Source: Corynebacterium mycetoides
GTDB taxonomy: Bacteria > Actinomycetota > Actinomycetes > Mycobacteriales > Mycobacteriaceae
Reading direction: 5' to 3'
Assembly: GCF_900103625.1 (NCBI RefSeq)
Contig: NZ_LT629700.1
Location: 620,001 to 684,000, forward strand
DNA: 64,000 bases
Below the pieces are notes generated by a model. It made no database searches, had not been told where the DNA came from, and saw only the letters and a program-made list of their open reading frames with translations. Below are positions 1 to 8,152 of this stretch, in pieces (position 1 is the stretch's first letter; each line of letters starts with the position of its first letter). The position numbers and the translations under genes were made by a program.

Positions 1-1056
1 CGAGTAGTGCAACCACAGGATCTGCGACACCGCCATCGGCCCGAGCAAACACAGAGCGAGGAAAACCTTCGCGGGGAACCGGCCCGAACGCCTCCACGTC
101 CAGACGAAAAGTGCGACGACCGCCGCCACGAACAGGGCCGTTGCCGTGGCGGGCACCAACGACCCGCCCCGCACCACCGCGACCCCCTCCGTCGTGCGCT
201 CACCCGCGTACAGGATCGAACCCACCGTGGCATTCATCGGGGCCACCAGATGGGCGTCGCTGAAGCTGCCCAGCGTCGCCGCCCACAGCGCCACCTGCTC
301 CGGCAAGAAGATCAGCTGCACCGCTGAGTACACCGCCACAAGCACCGCGGCCCACGCGCCCGCCCGCCGCGTCGAGGGCACCGCGAGCATGCCCACGGCG
401 AGCACCACGGGCGTGAGCTTGATGCACGCCGCCACCGCGAGCAGCACCCCCGCCACCCGCGGGCGCTGGGCGGCCACGGCCATGGCGGCGACGCAGCACG
501 CGATAATCAGCGGAGTGGTCTGCCCCACCACCCTGGCTATCACCAGCGGCACCGTCAACCACACGAACACGGTCCCGATGGACAGCACGGGGAGCACGAG
601 CGTGCGCTGCGTCCAGAACCTGTAGGACGCAGCGATGAGCAGCGGCACCGCGAACGCGCTGCCCACCGTGATCGCGAGCAGGGAGGCATCGAAGGACAAC
701 ACGCGCGACACGAGGGACATGGCCACGCCCACGCCCGGCGAATGCACGAACGGGTGGCCGAACGGAGCGGACGTCTGCTCGGCGACGATCGCGTCCCACA
801 CCGGCGAATCGGGGTAGGCGAAATCGAGGGGCGAGACCGCATACGCCTCGCGCCAGTCGCCCCGGGCGATGAGGCGTCCACCCACCCACAAGCTCGTCCA
901 GTCGTCGCCCACGACGCGCGGGAACCAGGCCAGCCCGGCGGCAACCGCCCACACGGCGCTGAGTATCCAGCCGGCCGGGGTCATCAACGGGGCGGCGTCC
1001 GCTTCCGGTGGGCGGGGCAGGGTGTCCGGAGTGCCCGGGATATCAGGGATGCGCAT
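1..1056 (-). CDS. GT87-family (DUF2029) polyprenyl-sugar glycosyltransferase, 3' end outside window
   Basis: A hydrophobic reverse-strand frame is open from the ATG at 1056 to the window edge (352 codons, no stop). After a Pro-rich N-terminus it shows a membrane segment near residues 28-46, an Asp pair just after it (GDDW) in the position of the acidic loop of GT-C enzymes, then repeated hydrophobic helices separated by short Arg-rich loops. This matches the GT87/DUF2029 family of membrane mannosyl- or arabinosyltransferases that use polyprenyl-phosphate sugars for mycobacterial/corynebacterial envelope glycolipids. An in-frame GTG at 1068 has a better-placed GGGGGAG and may be the true start. 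The acceptor cannot be told from the sequence. The C-terminus is missing only because the window ends. Confidence 0.75.
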   Translation of the reverse strand, partial: MRIPDIPGTPDTLPRPPEADAAPLMTPAGWILSAVWAVAAGLAWFPRVVGDDWTSLWVGGRLIARGDWREAYAVSPLDFAYPDSPVWDAIVAEQTSAPFGHPFVHSPGVGVAMSLVSRVLSFDASLLAITVGSAFAVPLLIAASYRFWTQRTLVLPVLSIGTVFVWLTVPLVIARVVGQTTPLIIACCVAAMAVAAQRPRVAGVLLAVAACIKLTPVVLAVGMLAVPSTRRAGAWAAVLVAVYSAVQLIFLPEQVALWAATLGSFSDAHLVAPMNATVGSILYAGERTTEGVAVVRGGSLVPATATALFVAAVVALFVWTWRRSGRFPAKVFLALCLLGPMAVSQILWLHYS

Positions 1057-1119
1057 GGTAGGTGGCACATTAGTCGCCGCTCCCCCGGGAACCGGGCAGG
1101 GACGCACCGGGGCACGGGG

Positions 1120-1137
1120 TTCTCGAGGTTCTCGAGG
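1120..1137. repeat. 9-bp tandem repeat at the island's left edge
   Basis: TTCTCGAGG occurs twice head to tail, ending one base before the left inverted repeat of the IS6 copy at 1139. It may be an insertion scar or chance; no matching sequence was seen beside the right-hand IS6 end at 14840. Confidence 0.5.
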
Positions 1138-1138
1138 T

Positions 1139-1984
1139 GGTGCTGTTGCAAAGTTGGGGCAGTAGGAAGAGCGACGTGAAATAATCACAGCCATGGGTAT
1201 CTTCTCCGGTCGTCATTTCCCCCGTGACATCATTCTGTGGGCAGTGCGGTGGTACTGCCGCTACGGGGTGAGCTACCGCGATCTGGAGGAAATGATGACT
1301 TCAGCGGGGCGTGCCGGTCGATCACACCACGATCTACCGCTGGGTTCAGAAATACGCCCCTGAGCTGGACAAGCAAACACGGTGGTACCGGCAGGTACCT
1401 GACTGGCAGGCCAGTTCCTGGCGGGTGGATGAGACCTATATCCGGGCCGGCGGCAGGTGGTGCTATCTCTATCGGGCGATCACCGCCGGTGGCCAGACCC
1501 TGGACTTTTACCTCTCTCCGAAGCGGAACGTAGCCGCAGCGAAGCGTTTCCTGGCCAAGGCCCTCAGATCCAATGCATCAGCCGGGTATCCCAGAGTGAT
1601 CAACACCGATAAAGCACCCTCACTAGCCAGGGCAATCGCCGAGTTGAAGTCAGAGGGAATCTGCCCGCCAACAGTGGAACACCGGCAGGTGAAATACCTC
1701 AACAACATCCTGGAAGGCGACCATGGTCGGCTGAAGCGGATCCTCGGGCCGAAAGGCGCGTTTAAGAACCGGACATCTGCATATCGGACGTTGAAAGGGA
1801 TGGAGGCGATGCACTCATTGCGGAAAGGGCAAGGCACGATGTTTGACCTCACGGGCAACCGAACCCGGACGCGGTGATCGTCAACCGGGTCTTCCAGAAT
1901 ATCTAAGCAGGCTGGGCCATAATGCTGGCCAGGCGACGAAGAAAGGAGTGTTCGCGGTTCTCCACCCAACTTTGCAACAGCACC
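1139..1984 (+). mobile_element. IS6-family insertion sequence, copy 1 (846 bp, degenerate)
   Basis: Perfect 19-bp terminal inverted repeats, GGTGCTGTTGCAAAGTTGG at 1139-1157 and its complement at 1966-1984, bracket one transposase gene. The ends resemble IS6/IS26-family termini. The 8 bp on each side differ (1131-1138 against 1985-1992), so no target duplication remains; the right end cuts directly into a relaxase gene. This fits IS6-type replicative joining or deletion rather than a simple insertion. Confidence 0.9.
1194..1906 (+). pseudogene. IS6-family transposase, two frameshifts
   Basis: Reading from ATG 1194 gives the N-terminus seen in the second copy (MGIFSGRHFPRD...). Compared with the copy at 14129-14786, one extra base lies near 1299-1301, after which the frame continues from 1311 through the DDE catalytic core: Asp in RVDETY, Asp in NTDKAP, Glu in NILEGDHGR. 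A second shift near 1848-1852 replaces the normal C-terminus; another frame continues with HGQPNPDAVIVNRVFQNI and stops at 1906. Two independent frameshifts make the copy inactive unless supplied in trans. Confidence 0.88.
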
Positions 1985-2610
1985 CACGCCGCAATTTTGT
2001 TCGCGGTGGACTCATCGGCCAGGGCCCACAACACCGAAATCGACTTCGCAGGCGAGAACGTCAAGTCGAAACCCGCGACCGCCTGCTTGACCTGATTGCG
2101 TTGCTGGTTGACCCAATCAACGATGTCTTTATCCGGCGCATCGACCCACCCGGTGGCCTCCACGTAGTGCTGCCGACCAACAGAAATGGCCATGCCGGTG
2201 CGCTCATCTTCCGTCGGAAGCCGCCCACTTTCAGCGACGAAAGCGCGCTCCGCCGCGCGCAACTCGTTGAGCACCGGGATGTCATTGGTGTAGAGCGGAA
2301 ACTTCCCACCGAGCTTGCACTCGTCGAGACGCTTGCCCTCCCACAACATCCGGTGCGTGTCCGGGTGGTAACCCAAACCGTAGAGAGCTTCCATCTGGTC
2401 GGCCTCAACTTCCACCCCGACAGCGGCGGTTTCCGACCCGAGCGCGGCCAACCCGCGGCCGATCCAACGGCCCGGAGGCGTGCCCTTCGCTTGATAGTAC
2501 GAGGACAGTTTTTCGGTCTCCACCGACTCGTCATACGCATCGTTCGTCGCCACAGAGCGCAGCAGGTACTGGTACCCAGCCCCGGCGTGAACGGCGCGAA
2601 ACGACATCAT
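1985..2610 (-). pseudogene. MobF (TraA/TrwC-type) conjugative relaxase, N-terminal fragment
   Basis: The reverse frame from ATG 2610 encodes about 209 residues typical of the actinobacterial MobF relaxase N-terminus: an early Tyr-rich stretch (GYQYLLRSVA), the SSYYQAKGTPPGRWIGRG segment, and the TrwC-relaxase motif FDLTFSPAKSISVLWAL. The helicase half is gone because the IS6 right end at 1984 truncates the gene; the last ~27 codons before the apparent stop at 1903 are read from IS DNA. In a plasmid or conjugative element this protein nicks oriT, so part of the island is plasmid- or ICE-derived. Non-functional as it stands. Confidence 0.85.
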
Positions 2611-2756
2611 GTTTTCGCAGTCTAGCCGACCGATTCACCATGTTCACTAAAAGTGCCTACTGTGTGTGGCAATTCAGGCGTCTGCGAAGGGGAACTAGGT
2701 GAGCAGGTAGGAGGGGCGAGAGCTGTCCTGTGTTTGCTAGATTGCGGGCTGTGAAG
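2611..2756. other. Non-coding stretch upstream of the relaxase fragment
   Basis: No convincing gene. In MobF plasmids the region 5' of the relaxase gene commonly holds oriT, so a remnant could lie here, but no clear nic-type inverted repeat is visible to me. Confidence 0.3.
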
Positions 2757-2812
2757 GGGAGTGTCAGGAAGTTTGTGTGTGAGGCTCTGATCTAGAAGGA
2801 GTTTCACCGATA

Positions 2813-3033
2813 ATGACTACGGTGTCACCGAAGAAAGGCCATGACCCGGCGAGGGTCAACGAGATCAGCGAGAAGCTGATGGAAAATCCTGAGCTCGCCA
2901 GCTTGATCAGCGAGCTGTCGACGTCCGCTGATGATGCCAGCGACCTGGTCAAAGGCCTGTTGCAGGCATCGATCAACGCTGGTCTGCAGGCGGAAATGGA
3001 TGCGCATTTGGGCTACGGACATTCCGACCGTAA
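2813..3033 (+). pseudogene. IS256-family transposase, 5' part
   Basis: ATG 2813 follows an AAGGAG ribosome site (about 2792). The frame encodes the N-terminal helical part ending in HLGYGHSDR, the usual position before the variable loop of IS256 transposases. It is cut by IS3 element A at 3034 (the frame then runs a few codons into IS DNA to a stop at 3046). Removing 3034-6609 and one copy of the GTAA duplication joins this frame exactly to 6614, giving HSDRKTKAQVEPTHGG and a 449-residue transposase. Confidence 0.9.
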
Positions 3034-3073
3034 TGAATCGGCCTGAGTTTTTCGGAGACTACGGGTAAAAGCC

Positions 3074-4004
3074 TTACTGGGCTCTTCTGGTGGTGTTGAA
3101 TTCCTCGTAGTCCTGCTCGTATTCGATCGGGGGAACGTCACCGATCGACGAGTGCAGACGTTGGTGATTGTACCAGTAGACCCACGAGGCCGTTTCCGTT
3201 TCTACCTCCTGGGCATCCCTCCACGTACGACGTGGATCGAAGCCGATCAGTTCGGTCTTGTAGAGCCCGATCGTTGATTCCATCATCGCGTTGTCCAAGG
3301 CGTCACCGGCCGAGCCGATCGAGCCCTGCAACCCGGCCTCGACAAGGGGCTTCGGTAAACGCCATAGAGGTGTACTGGGCTCCCGCGTCCGAGTGGTGGA
3401 CGATGCCGGTGGCGGTGAAGTCCATCCTCGTGCGCCGACGGGAAAACAGGGCGTGCTCCAGGGCCATGAGCACCATCCGGGTGTCCATGACCGTGGTGAC
3501 CACCCAGCCGAGGATCATTCGCGAATAGGCGTCGACAATGAAGGCGACGTAGCAGAAGCCCTCCCGGGTCCAGACGTAGGTGAAGTCCGCGATCCACCAC
3601 TGATCCGGGTGCGACGGATACGCCCACCGCCGGTTGATCAGGTCCGGGTGCCGGCGGTGGGCCGGGGTGGCCACGGTGGTCTTCTTGCGGTGCATCCCTC
3701 GTGACACGCCTTTGATTCCGGTGATCTTCATCAGTCGTTCGACCTGGTCACGGCCAACAGTCATGCCGTCACGGATGGCGGACTTCCAGAGTTTGCGCCG
3801 GCCGTAGACCTTGCGGTTGGCCTCCCACAACCGGTAGATGCGGTGGGCGGCGTAGGCCTCGTCGAGTTCAGCGTCCGAGGGGCCGAAGCCGCGGGCCTGA
3901 TGGTCGTAAAAGGTGCTTGGGGCAATCGCGATGCCATGGGCAGTCAAGGTTTCGCAGATTGACTCGACCCCGAAGCGGTGGCGGTAGGTGCGGATGAACT
4001 CCAC
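3074..4004 (-). pseudogene. IS3-family element A transposase OrfB, frameshifted
   Basis: The reverse frame from GTG 4004 encodes the rve integrase core: first Asp in WWIADFTYV, second Asp in GIVHHSDAGAQYTS. One extra base in a run of four G (3346-3349, plus strand) shifts the frame after AFTEA; the neighbouring frame continues with GLQGSIGSAGDALDNAMMES (catalytic Glu) and ends at 3074. Deleting one G restores a protein of about 310 residues. Inactive unless the run reflects a sequencing error. Confidence 0.87.
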
Positions 4005-4006
4005 GA

Positions 4007-4339
4007 TTACCGAAGTTTGCGGTCGAGCTCCGCCTGGGCGAAAAAAGCCGACGCCGTTTTCAAAATCTCATTGGCGCGTCGCAGCTTGGCCACTTCCTTG
4101 GCCTGCTCGTCGTAGGCGGCCTGGAGTTGCTGGTAGGACAGGGAACCGGGCTCAGGAGCTTCGGCCTGCTTTTCCTGTTTGCGGATCCAGTTGCGCAGGG
4201 TGGATTCCTTCACACCGAGAAGTTCACCGATCTCCCGGCGGGCGCCCGCCTTGGAGATGTCGCCTTCCTCGAGGCGCTCGAAGTACATGCGCACCGCGCG
4301 CTCCTGCGTGGCTGCGTCGTACTGACTGGGTCGTGCCAT
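4007..4339 (-). CDS. IS3-family element A transposase OrfA
   Basis: 110 residues: an N-terminal helix-turn-helix (QYDAATQERAVRMYFERLEEG ... GVKESTLRNWIRKQ) and a C-terminal leucine-zipper-like helix (YDEQAKEVAKLRRANEILK) as in IS3 OrfA proteins. The run of six T in GCTTTTTTCGCC near the 3' end is the usual place for -1 frameshifting into OrfB. The ATG at 4339 follows an AGGAGGAAGATC leader. The gene is intact although its partner OrfB is broken. Confidence 0.85.
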   Translation of the reverse strand: MARPSQYDAATQERAVRMYFERLEEGDISKAGARREIGELLGVKESTLRNWIRKQEKQAEAPEPGSLSYQQLQAAYDEQAKEVAKLRRANEILKTASAFFAQAELDRKLR

Positions 4340-4386
4340 GCTGATCTTCCTCCTAGGGTAAAACCTAGTCTCCGACCAACCCAGGC

Positions 4387-4616
4387 TGAAGCGTCCTGGT
4401 TTTCGTTCCGCTTATTGAACGCCCAACGGGTGGGCGAGTGATTGTTGATAGTAGGCGTCTTCCATCTCTTGTGGAGTGATGTATCCCAATGACTCGTGCA
4501 GGCGATGGTTATTCCACCAGTACACCCAGCGAAGGGTCGCGATCTCGACTTCCCCAACCGACGCCCACGGCCGGTGGGGATAGATCAGCTCGGTCTTGTA
4601 TAGACCGTTGACCGTT
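4387..4616 (-). mobile_element. IS3 element B', 3'-terminal fragment
   Basis: About 230 bp that match the 3' end of element B, starting at its terminal TGAAGCGTCCTGG and covering the last ~65 codons of OrfB (TVNGLYKTELIY... to LGVQ), with at least one residue difference (QQSLAHPL, where full B has QQSHAHPL). It ends abruptly at the terminal repeat of element C, so C inserted into it or it was lost by recombination there. Confidence 0.85.
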
Positions 4617-4667
4617 TAAACCGGCCTGGGTTTGTGAGAGGGCATGATGTAACGCAGGAGGAACATC

Positions 4668-4991
4668 ATGGCTATCAGCCCCTACGACCAGGAGACCCGC
4701 CAGCGGGCGGTGCGCCTGTACTTCGAGGAGCTCGCTGACGGCGCTTCATCCAAGGCAGCCGCACTACGCGCTGTCGAAGCTGTCATCGGCATCAAAACAT
4801 CCACTATCCGCAACTGGGTACGCGCAGAAGAGAAAAAGGTGGACGTCGCCGTCGAGCAATCCGACGCCGAGAAAGACGCGGAACTTATTACCCTGCGCAA
4901 AGAAAATGCCCGGCTCAAAGAAGCCAACGAGATCCTGAAACTGGCCTCAGCTTTTTTCGCCCAGGCGGAGCTCGACCGCAAACTGAAGTGA
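4668..4991 (+). CDS. IS3 element C transposase OrfA (left copy)
   Basis: 107 residues with an N-terminal HTH (YDQETRQRAVRLYFEELADG ... GIKTSTIRNWVRAE) and a C-terminal coiled coil (LITLRKENARLKEANEILK). GCAGGAGGAACATC precedes the ATG. A T6 run precedes the end, as in elements A and B, and the stop overlaps the GTG of OrfB (GTGA). Identical to the gene at 13524-13847. Its OrfB is truncated, so no functional transposase is made here. Confidence 0.85.
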   Translation: MAISPYDQETRQRAVRLYFEELADGASSKAAALRAVEAVIGIKTSTIRNWVRAEEKKVDVAVEQSDAEKDAELITLRKENARLKEANEILKLASAFFAQAELDRKLK

Positions 4992-5296
4992 TCGTGGACT
5001 TCCTCCGCACTCACCGGCACCTGTATTCCATCGAGCGGATGTGCCGCGTGCTCAACGAGCATGAATACGCTATTTCACCAGCAACGTTCTACCGCTTCCA
5101 GGCCCGTGGTTTCGGGCCCACCCCTGCCGAGCTGGACGAGGCTTACACCGCGCACCGGCTCTTTGAGCTGTGGCGGGCCAATCGGCGGGTCTACGGGCGA
5201 CGAAAACTATGGAAAGCCGCCCACCGGGCAGGCTGGAACATCGGCCGTGACCAGGTGCAACGCCTCATGAATATCCTTGGAATCGCGGGTGTACTC
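4988..5296 (+). pseudogene. IS3 element C transposase OrfB, 5' part (left copy)
   Basis: Encodes the HTH_21 N-terminal region (FLRTHRHLYSIERMCRVLNE ... RRVYGRRKLWKAAHR ... NIGRDQVQRLMNILGIAGVL) and stops where element B begins at 5297. The DDE core is absent. In the right copy the same reading frame resumes on the other side of B (11912 down to 11289). Confidence 0.85.
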
Positions 5297-5321
5297 TGAA
5301 GCGTCCTGGTTTTCGTTCCGC

Positions 5322-6236
5322 TTATTGAACGCCCAACGGGTGGGCGTGTGATTGTTGATAGTAGGCGTCTTCCATCTCTTGTGGAGTGATGTATCCCAAT
5401 GACTCGTGCAGGCGATGGTTATTCCACCAGTACACCCAGCGAAGGGTCGCGATCTCGACTTCCCCAACCGACGCCCACGGCCGGTGGGGATAGATCAGCT
5501 CGGTCTTGTATAGACCGTTGACCGTTTCCGCCAACGCGTTGTCGTAGGAATCGCCGACGGTGCCAACGGACGGATCAATCCCAGCTTGAGCAAGCACCTC
5601 ACTGTAACGAATGGACACGTACTGCGAGCCGCGATCGCTGTGATGGACAAGTCCTTCAGCACGGAGATCACCTGCGTGATAAAGAGCATGCTCAAAAGCC
5701 TCAAGAGGCAGCTCATCGGTGCGCATGCTCGCCCTGGTGGCAACCCCGACAATCTTGCGGGAGTACGCATCGGTGATGAACGCGGTGTACGCAAACCCCG
5801 ACAGGGTACGCACGTAGGTGATGTCAGCGACCCACAGCCGGTGCGGCGCTGACGCGGTGAAGTCACGATTGACCAGATCAGGACGACAATCCGGGACATC
5901 AGCCCGAAGCGTTGTGATCGGAGTGCGGCCCCTTCTGCGGCCTTGGATGCCGGCGAGTTTCATCAACCGTGCCGTCTGATCACGACCGATGTCCCAGCCG
6001 GCGCGCTGCATGGCCTTCCACATCTTGCGTACCCCGTACACGCTGAAGTTGTCCTCGAAGACTTTCACCAATTCGGGGATAAGCAGCGCGTCTGACAAGC
6101 TCCTGGCCGACGGGGCTCGTGTTTTCGCTGCTCGGTAGCCACGAGAGGTGATAAACCCACATTCTGTCTGCCTTAACGTGCGACAGATGGCCTCGACCCC
6201 GAAGCGATCGCGATACGTGTCGATGTATTCGATCAT
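5322..6236 (-). CDS. IS3 element B transposase OrfB (copy 1)
   Basis: 304 residues from ATG 6236. HTH_21 region (YRDRFGVEAICRTLRQTECG ... NFSVYGVRKMWKAMQRAGWD), then an rve core with the complete DDE triad: Asp in LWVADITYVRT, Asp in GLVHHSDRGSQYVS, Glu in NALAETVNGLYKTE. Normally produced as an OrfAB fusion by -1 frameshifting at the T6 run near 6260; the upstream open frame extends to about 6476. Ends 26 bp before the terminal repeat. No defect visible. Confidence 0.9.
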   Translation of the reverse strand: MIEYIDTYRDRFGVEAICRTLRQTECGFITSRGYRAAKTRAPSARSLSDALLIPELVKVFEDNFSVYGVRKMWKAMQRAGWDIGRDQTARLMKLAGIQGRRRGRTPITTLRADVPDCRPDLVNRDFTASAPHRLWVADITYVRTLSGFAYTAFITDAYSRKIVGVATRASMRTDELPLEAFEHALYHAGDLRAEGLVHHSDRGSQYVSIRYSEVLAQAGIDPSVGTVGDSYDNALAETVNGLYKTELIYPHRPWASVGEVEIATLRWVYWWNNHRLHESLGYITPQEMEDAYYQQSHAHPLGVQ

Positions 6237-6550
6237 CTTCTGGTGGGACGGTCGAGTTCCGCTGCGAAAAAAGCTGAAGCGGTCTTCAAGATCTCGTTTG
6301 CCCTGCGCAGCTCTTTGTTCTCTTGCCGCAGACGCTTCAGTTCGTCGTCGACCGACTCGCCAGTGCTCCGCTGAACGTCGGGGGACGCTTTGACAGGTTT
6401 CAACCAGTTGTTGAGCGTGTGCGCCGAGACGCCGAGCTTCTCGCCGATCTCCTCCGCCGCCGCCCACTTCGAGCACCCCTCAAGCTCAACGAGCTCCTCG
6501 GCTAACCGCACCGCCTTGTCCTTGAACTCGTCACTGAACTTCCTAGGCAT
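6233..6550 (-). CDS. IS3 element B transposase OrfA (copy 1)
   Basis: 105 residues with an HTH (FSDEFKDKAVRLAEELVELE ... GVSAHTLNNWLKP) followed by a coiled coil (DELKRLRQENKELRRANEIL). AGAGGAGGATTGGACC precedes the ATG. The 3' end has GCTTTTTTCGC, a T6 slip site where a -1 shift enters the OrfB frame, giving the OrfAB fusion transposase normally made by IS3 elements. OrfA ends TGA at 6233-6235, overlapping the ATG of OrfB at 6236. Confidence 0.88.
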   Translation of the reverse strand: MPRKFSDEFKDKAVRLAEELVELEGCSKWAAAEEIGEKLGVSAHTLNNWLKPVKASPDVQRSTGESVDDELKRLRQENKELRRANEILKTASAFFAAELDRPTRR

Positions 6551-6613
6551 GGTCCAATCCTCCTCTAGAAACGATCGGAACTAAACCCAGGACACTTCAG
6601 GCCGCCTCAGTAA

Positions 6614-7742
6614 AACCAAAGCCCAGGTTGAACCCACACACGGCGGCAATCACCGCAACGGGTCGTACACCAAGACCGTCAACTCTGGCTATGGCGCAGT
6701 GGAAGTGACCGTGCCCAGGGATCGTGCCGGCACGTTTACCCCGAAGATGGTGCCCAAGGGAGCACGCCGGCTGACAGAGCTCGACGACATGATCGTCTCG
6801 CTGTATGCCGGCGGGATGACAGTGCGCGATATTCAGCACCATCTCGCAACCACGCTTGGGGTGGATATGAGCCCGGATACGATCAGCACGATTACCGATG
6901 CGGTTTTAGACGAGGTGATGATCTGGCAAAACCGCCAGCTCGACGAGTTTTACCCGGTGATCTTCCTCGACGCGCTCCGCGTCAAAATCCGTGACGGTCA
7001 CCGCGTGGTCAACAAAGCCTGCTACATGGCTGTTGGCATCGACATCGACGGCATCAAGCACATCTTGGGATTGTGGATCGCTGATAATGAAGGCGCCGCA
7101 TTCTGGGCATCGGTGTGCGCGGACCTGGCCAACCGGGGTGTCCAAGACGTGTTCATCGTCTGCTGCGACGGGCTGAAAGGTCTACCGGAAGCCGTGGAGG
7201 CAACCTGGCCAAATTCTATGGTGCAGACCTGCATTGTGCACCTGATTCGGGCTGCGAACCGGTGGGTGTCCTACCAGGACCGCAAATCTGTCTCCCGGGC
7301 GCTACGTGAGGTCTACACGGCCGCAAACGAGGACACCGCCCGTGCCAGCCTTGATGCCTTCGAGGCCTCAGAGTTGGGCCAGAAATACCCGCAGTCGGTC
7401 AAAGTCTGGCGCGACGCGTGGGACCGGTTCATACCGTTTCTGCAGTTCCCGCCTGCGGCACGGCGGGTGCTCTACACCACCAACTCGATCGAATCGCTCA
7501 ACGCTGAACTGCGTAAAGCTACTCGTAACCGGGGCCAATTCCCGAACGATACTGCGGCACTGAAGACGCTGTGGCTGATGATCTGCAACATCGAAGACAA
7601 GCGCGCTGCCCAGCGAGCGAAGAAAGCGAAACGTGACATCGAATGCAACGGCTATATTGAAGGAGCGAAAGCCACCGGATGGAAACAAGCCATCAACCAA
7701 CTAGCCGTGGCTTACCCCGACCGATTCGCGGACTACTTGTAA
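6614..7742 (+). pseudogene. IS256-family transposase, 3' part
   Basis: Continues the 5' part at 2813-3033 in frame. It holds the catalytic domain of Transposase_mut proteins: first Asp in PVIFLDALRVKI, second Asp in FIVCCDGLKGLPEA with the downstream CIVHLIRAA helix, and the TTNSIESLNAELRK segment carrying the catalytic Glu. Ends at TAA 7740-7742. An internal ATG at 6699 could start a shortened protein lacking the DNA-binding N-terminus, which would not be active alone. Confidence 0.9.
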
Positions 7743-7778
7743 CCCAAACCCCCGCACACAAACAATCGGACACTCTCC

Positions 7779-8152
7779 TGCGGTTCCGGGTCGGTCTTGC
7801 CCGGGATTATCACATCCGCGTCGATGGGAACGATTACTCCGCTGATCCTCGCCATATCGGCCGGAACATCGACGCGGTCGCGACGGGAACCATGGTCACG
7901 ATCACCAGCGGCGGGGCGGTGATCGGCCGGCACGAGCGCTCCTGGGGTCACCACCAGGTGTTCACCGATCCGGAGCACAAGGCCACGGCGTCGAAGCTGC
8001 GCACCGCCTACTACTCCCACCGGCCCGCATCCACGCGTCGGCATCCGGATGGTCACCCGGTCGCGATCCGCGCGCTCTCGGACTACGACGCCCTGTTCGG
8101 CGTCGATTTTGATCCCCGGTCCACCCTCACCACAACGGAAGAAGCACGATGA
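7779..8152 (+). pseudogene. istA: IS21-family istA transposase, C-terminal remnant
   Basis: After the IS256 right end the frame reads LRFRVGLARDYHIRVDGNDY, then GRHERSW and a DPEHK segment, which is the C-terminal beta-barrel domain of IS21 IstA. The HTH and DDE core are missing, replaced by IS256. It ends TGA at 8150-8152, overlapping the ATG of istB by 4 bp (ATGA), the normal IS21 arrangement. Confidence 0.85.

Larger units (their letters stand above)
4617..5296 (+). mobile_element. IS3 element C, 5' half (truncated by element B)
   Basis: Begins with TAAACCGGCCTGGGTTTGTG, which pairs with the 3' end of the same element at 11258 (TGAATCGGCCTGAATTTTTG); both continue GAGAG. It carries OrfA and the first 103 codons of OrfB, then is cut by element B at 5297. 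The 3' half is absent from this locus. Confidence 0.85.
4387..6599. repeat. 2,213-bp block, inverted copy at 11916-14128
   Basis: The block consists of the 3'-terminal ~230 bp of IS3 element B (B', 4387-4616), the 5' half of IS3 element C (4617-5296), and a complete element B (5297-6599). The reverse complement is at 11916-14128: same length, same gene coordinates by mirror arithmetic, and shared B'-specific bases (GGGCGAGTG, where full B has GGGCGTGTG). Here the block is flanked by GGC on both sides, so it appears to have transposed as one unit using the 5' end of B and the 3' end of B'. Confidence 0.9.
5297..6599 (-). mobile_element. IS3-family element B, copy 1 (1,303 bp, complete)
   Basis: Ends are TGAAGCGTCCTGGTTTTCGT (5297) and, read inward from 6599, TGAAGTGTCCTGGGTTTAGT. 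Both gene halves are intact, and an identical 1,303-bp copy lies at 11916-13218. In the right-hand locus B is flanked by GAG on both sides inside element C, giving a 3-bp target duplication typical of IS3. This is the IS in the window most likely to be active. Confidence 0.9.
3034..6609 (-). mobile_element. IS3-family element A (about 1,360 bp when the inner insertion is removed)
   Basis: Left end TGAATCGGCCTGAGTTTTTC at 3034; the other end, after removing the block at 4387-6599, reads TGAGGCGGCCTGGGTTGGTC inward from 6609. Both continue into CGGAGACTA, so the repeats match over nearly 30 bp. The element is flanked by GTAA (3030-3033 and 6610-6613) inside the IS256 transposase gene. The 2,213-bp block is inserted in its right terminal repeat with a GGC duplication (4384-4386, 6600-6602), so the element can no longer use that end. 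Confidence 0.88.
2757..7778 (+). mobile_element. IS256-family element interrupted by nested IS3 elements
   Basis: Imperfect terminal repeats, GGGAGTGTCAGGAAGTTTGTG at the left (2757) and GAGAGTGTCCGATTGTTTGTG read inward from the right (about 7778), bracket an IS256-type transposase whose gene is split at 3033/6614. The right end abuts a truncated IS21 istA, so it sits in or beside an IS21 copy. A clear 8-bp target duplication was not found, suggesting later rearrangement at the left. Confidence 0.8.

Noticed and set aside
200..952. 250-residue reverse open frame near the left edge
   Set aside because: Wrong frame; the neighbouring frame, open from 1056 to the edge, gives a coherent multi-helix GT87 protein.
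2622..2807. 61-residue reverse open frame before the IS256 transposase
   Set aside because: Low-complexity Ser/Pro composition, no ribosome site, crosses the IS256 terminal repeat.
2757..7778. 8-bp target duplication for IS256
   Set aside because: Flanks at 2749-2756 and after 7778 do not match convincingly; the left side joins other DNA.
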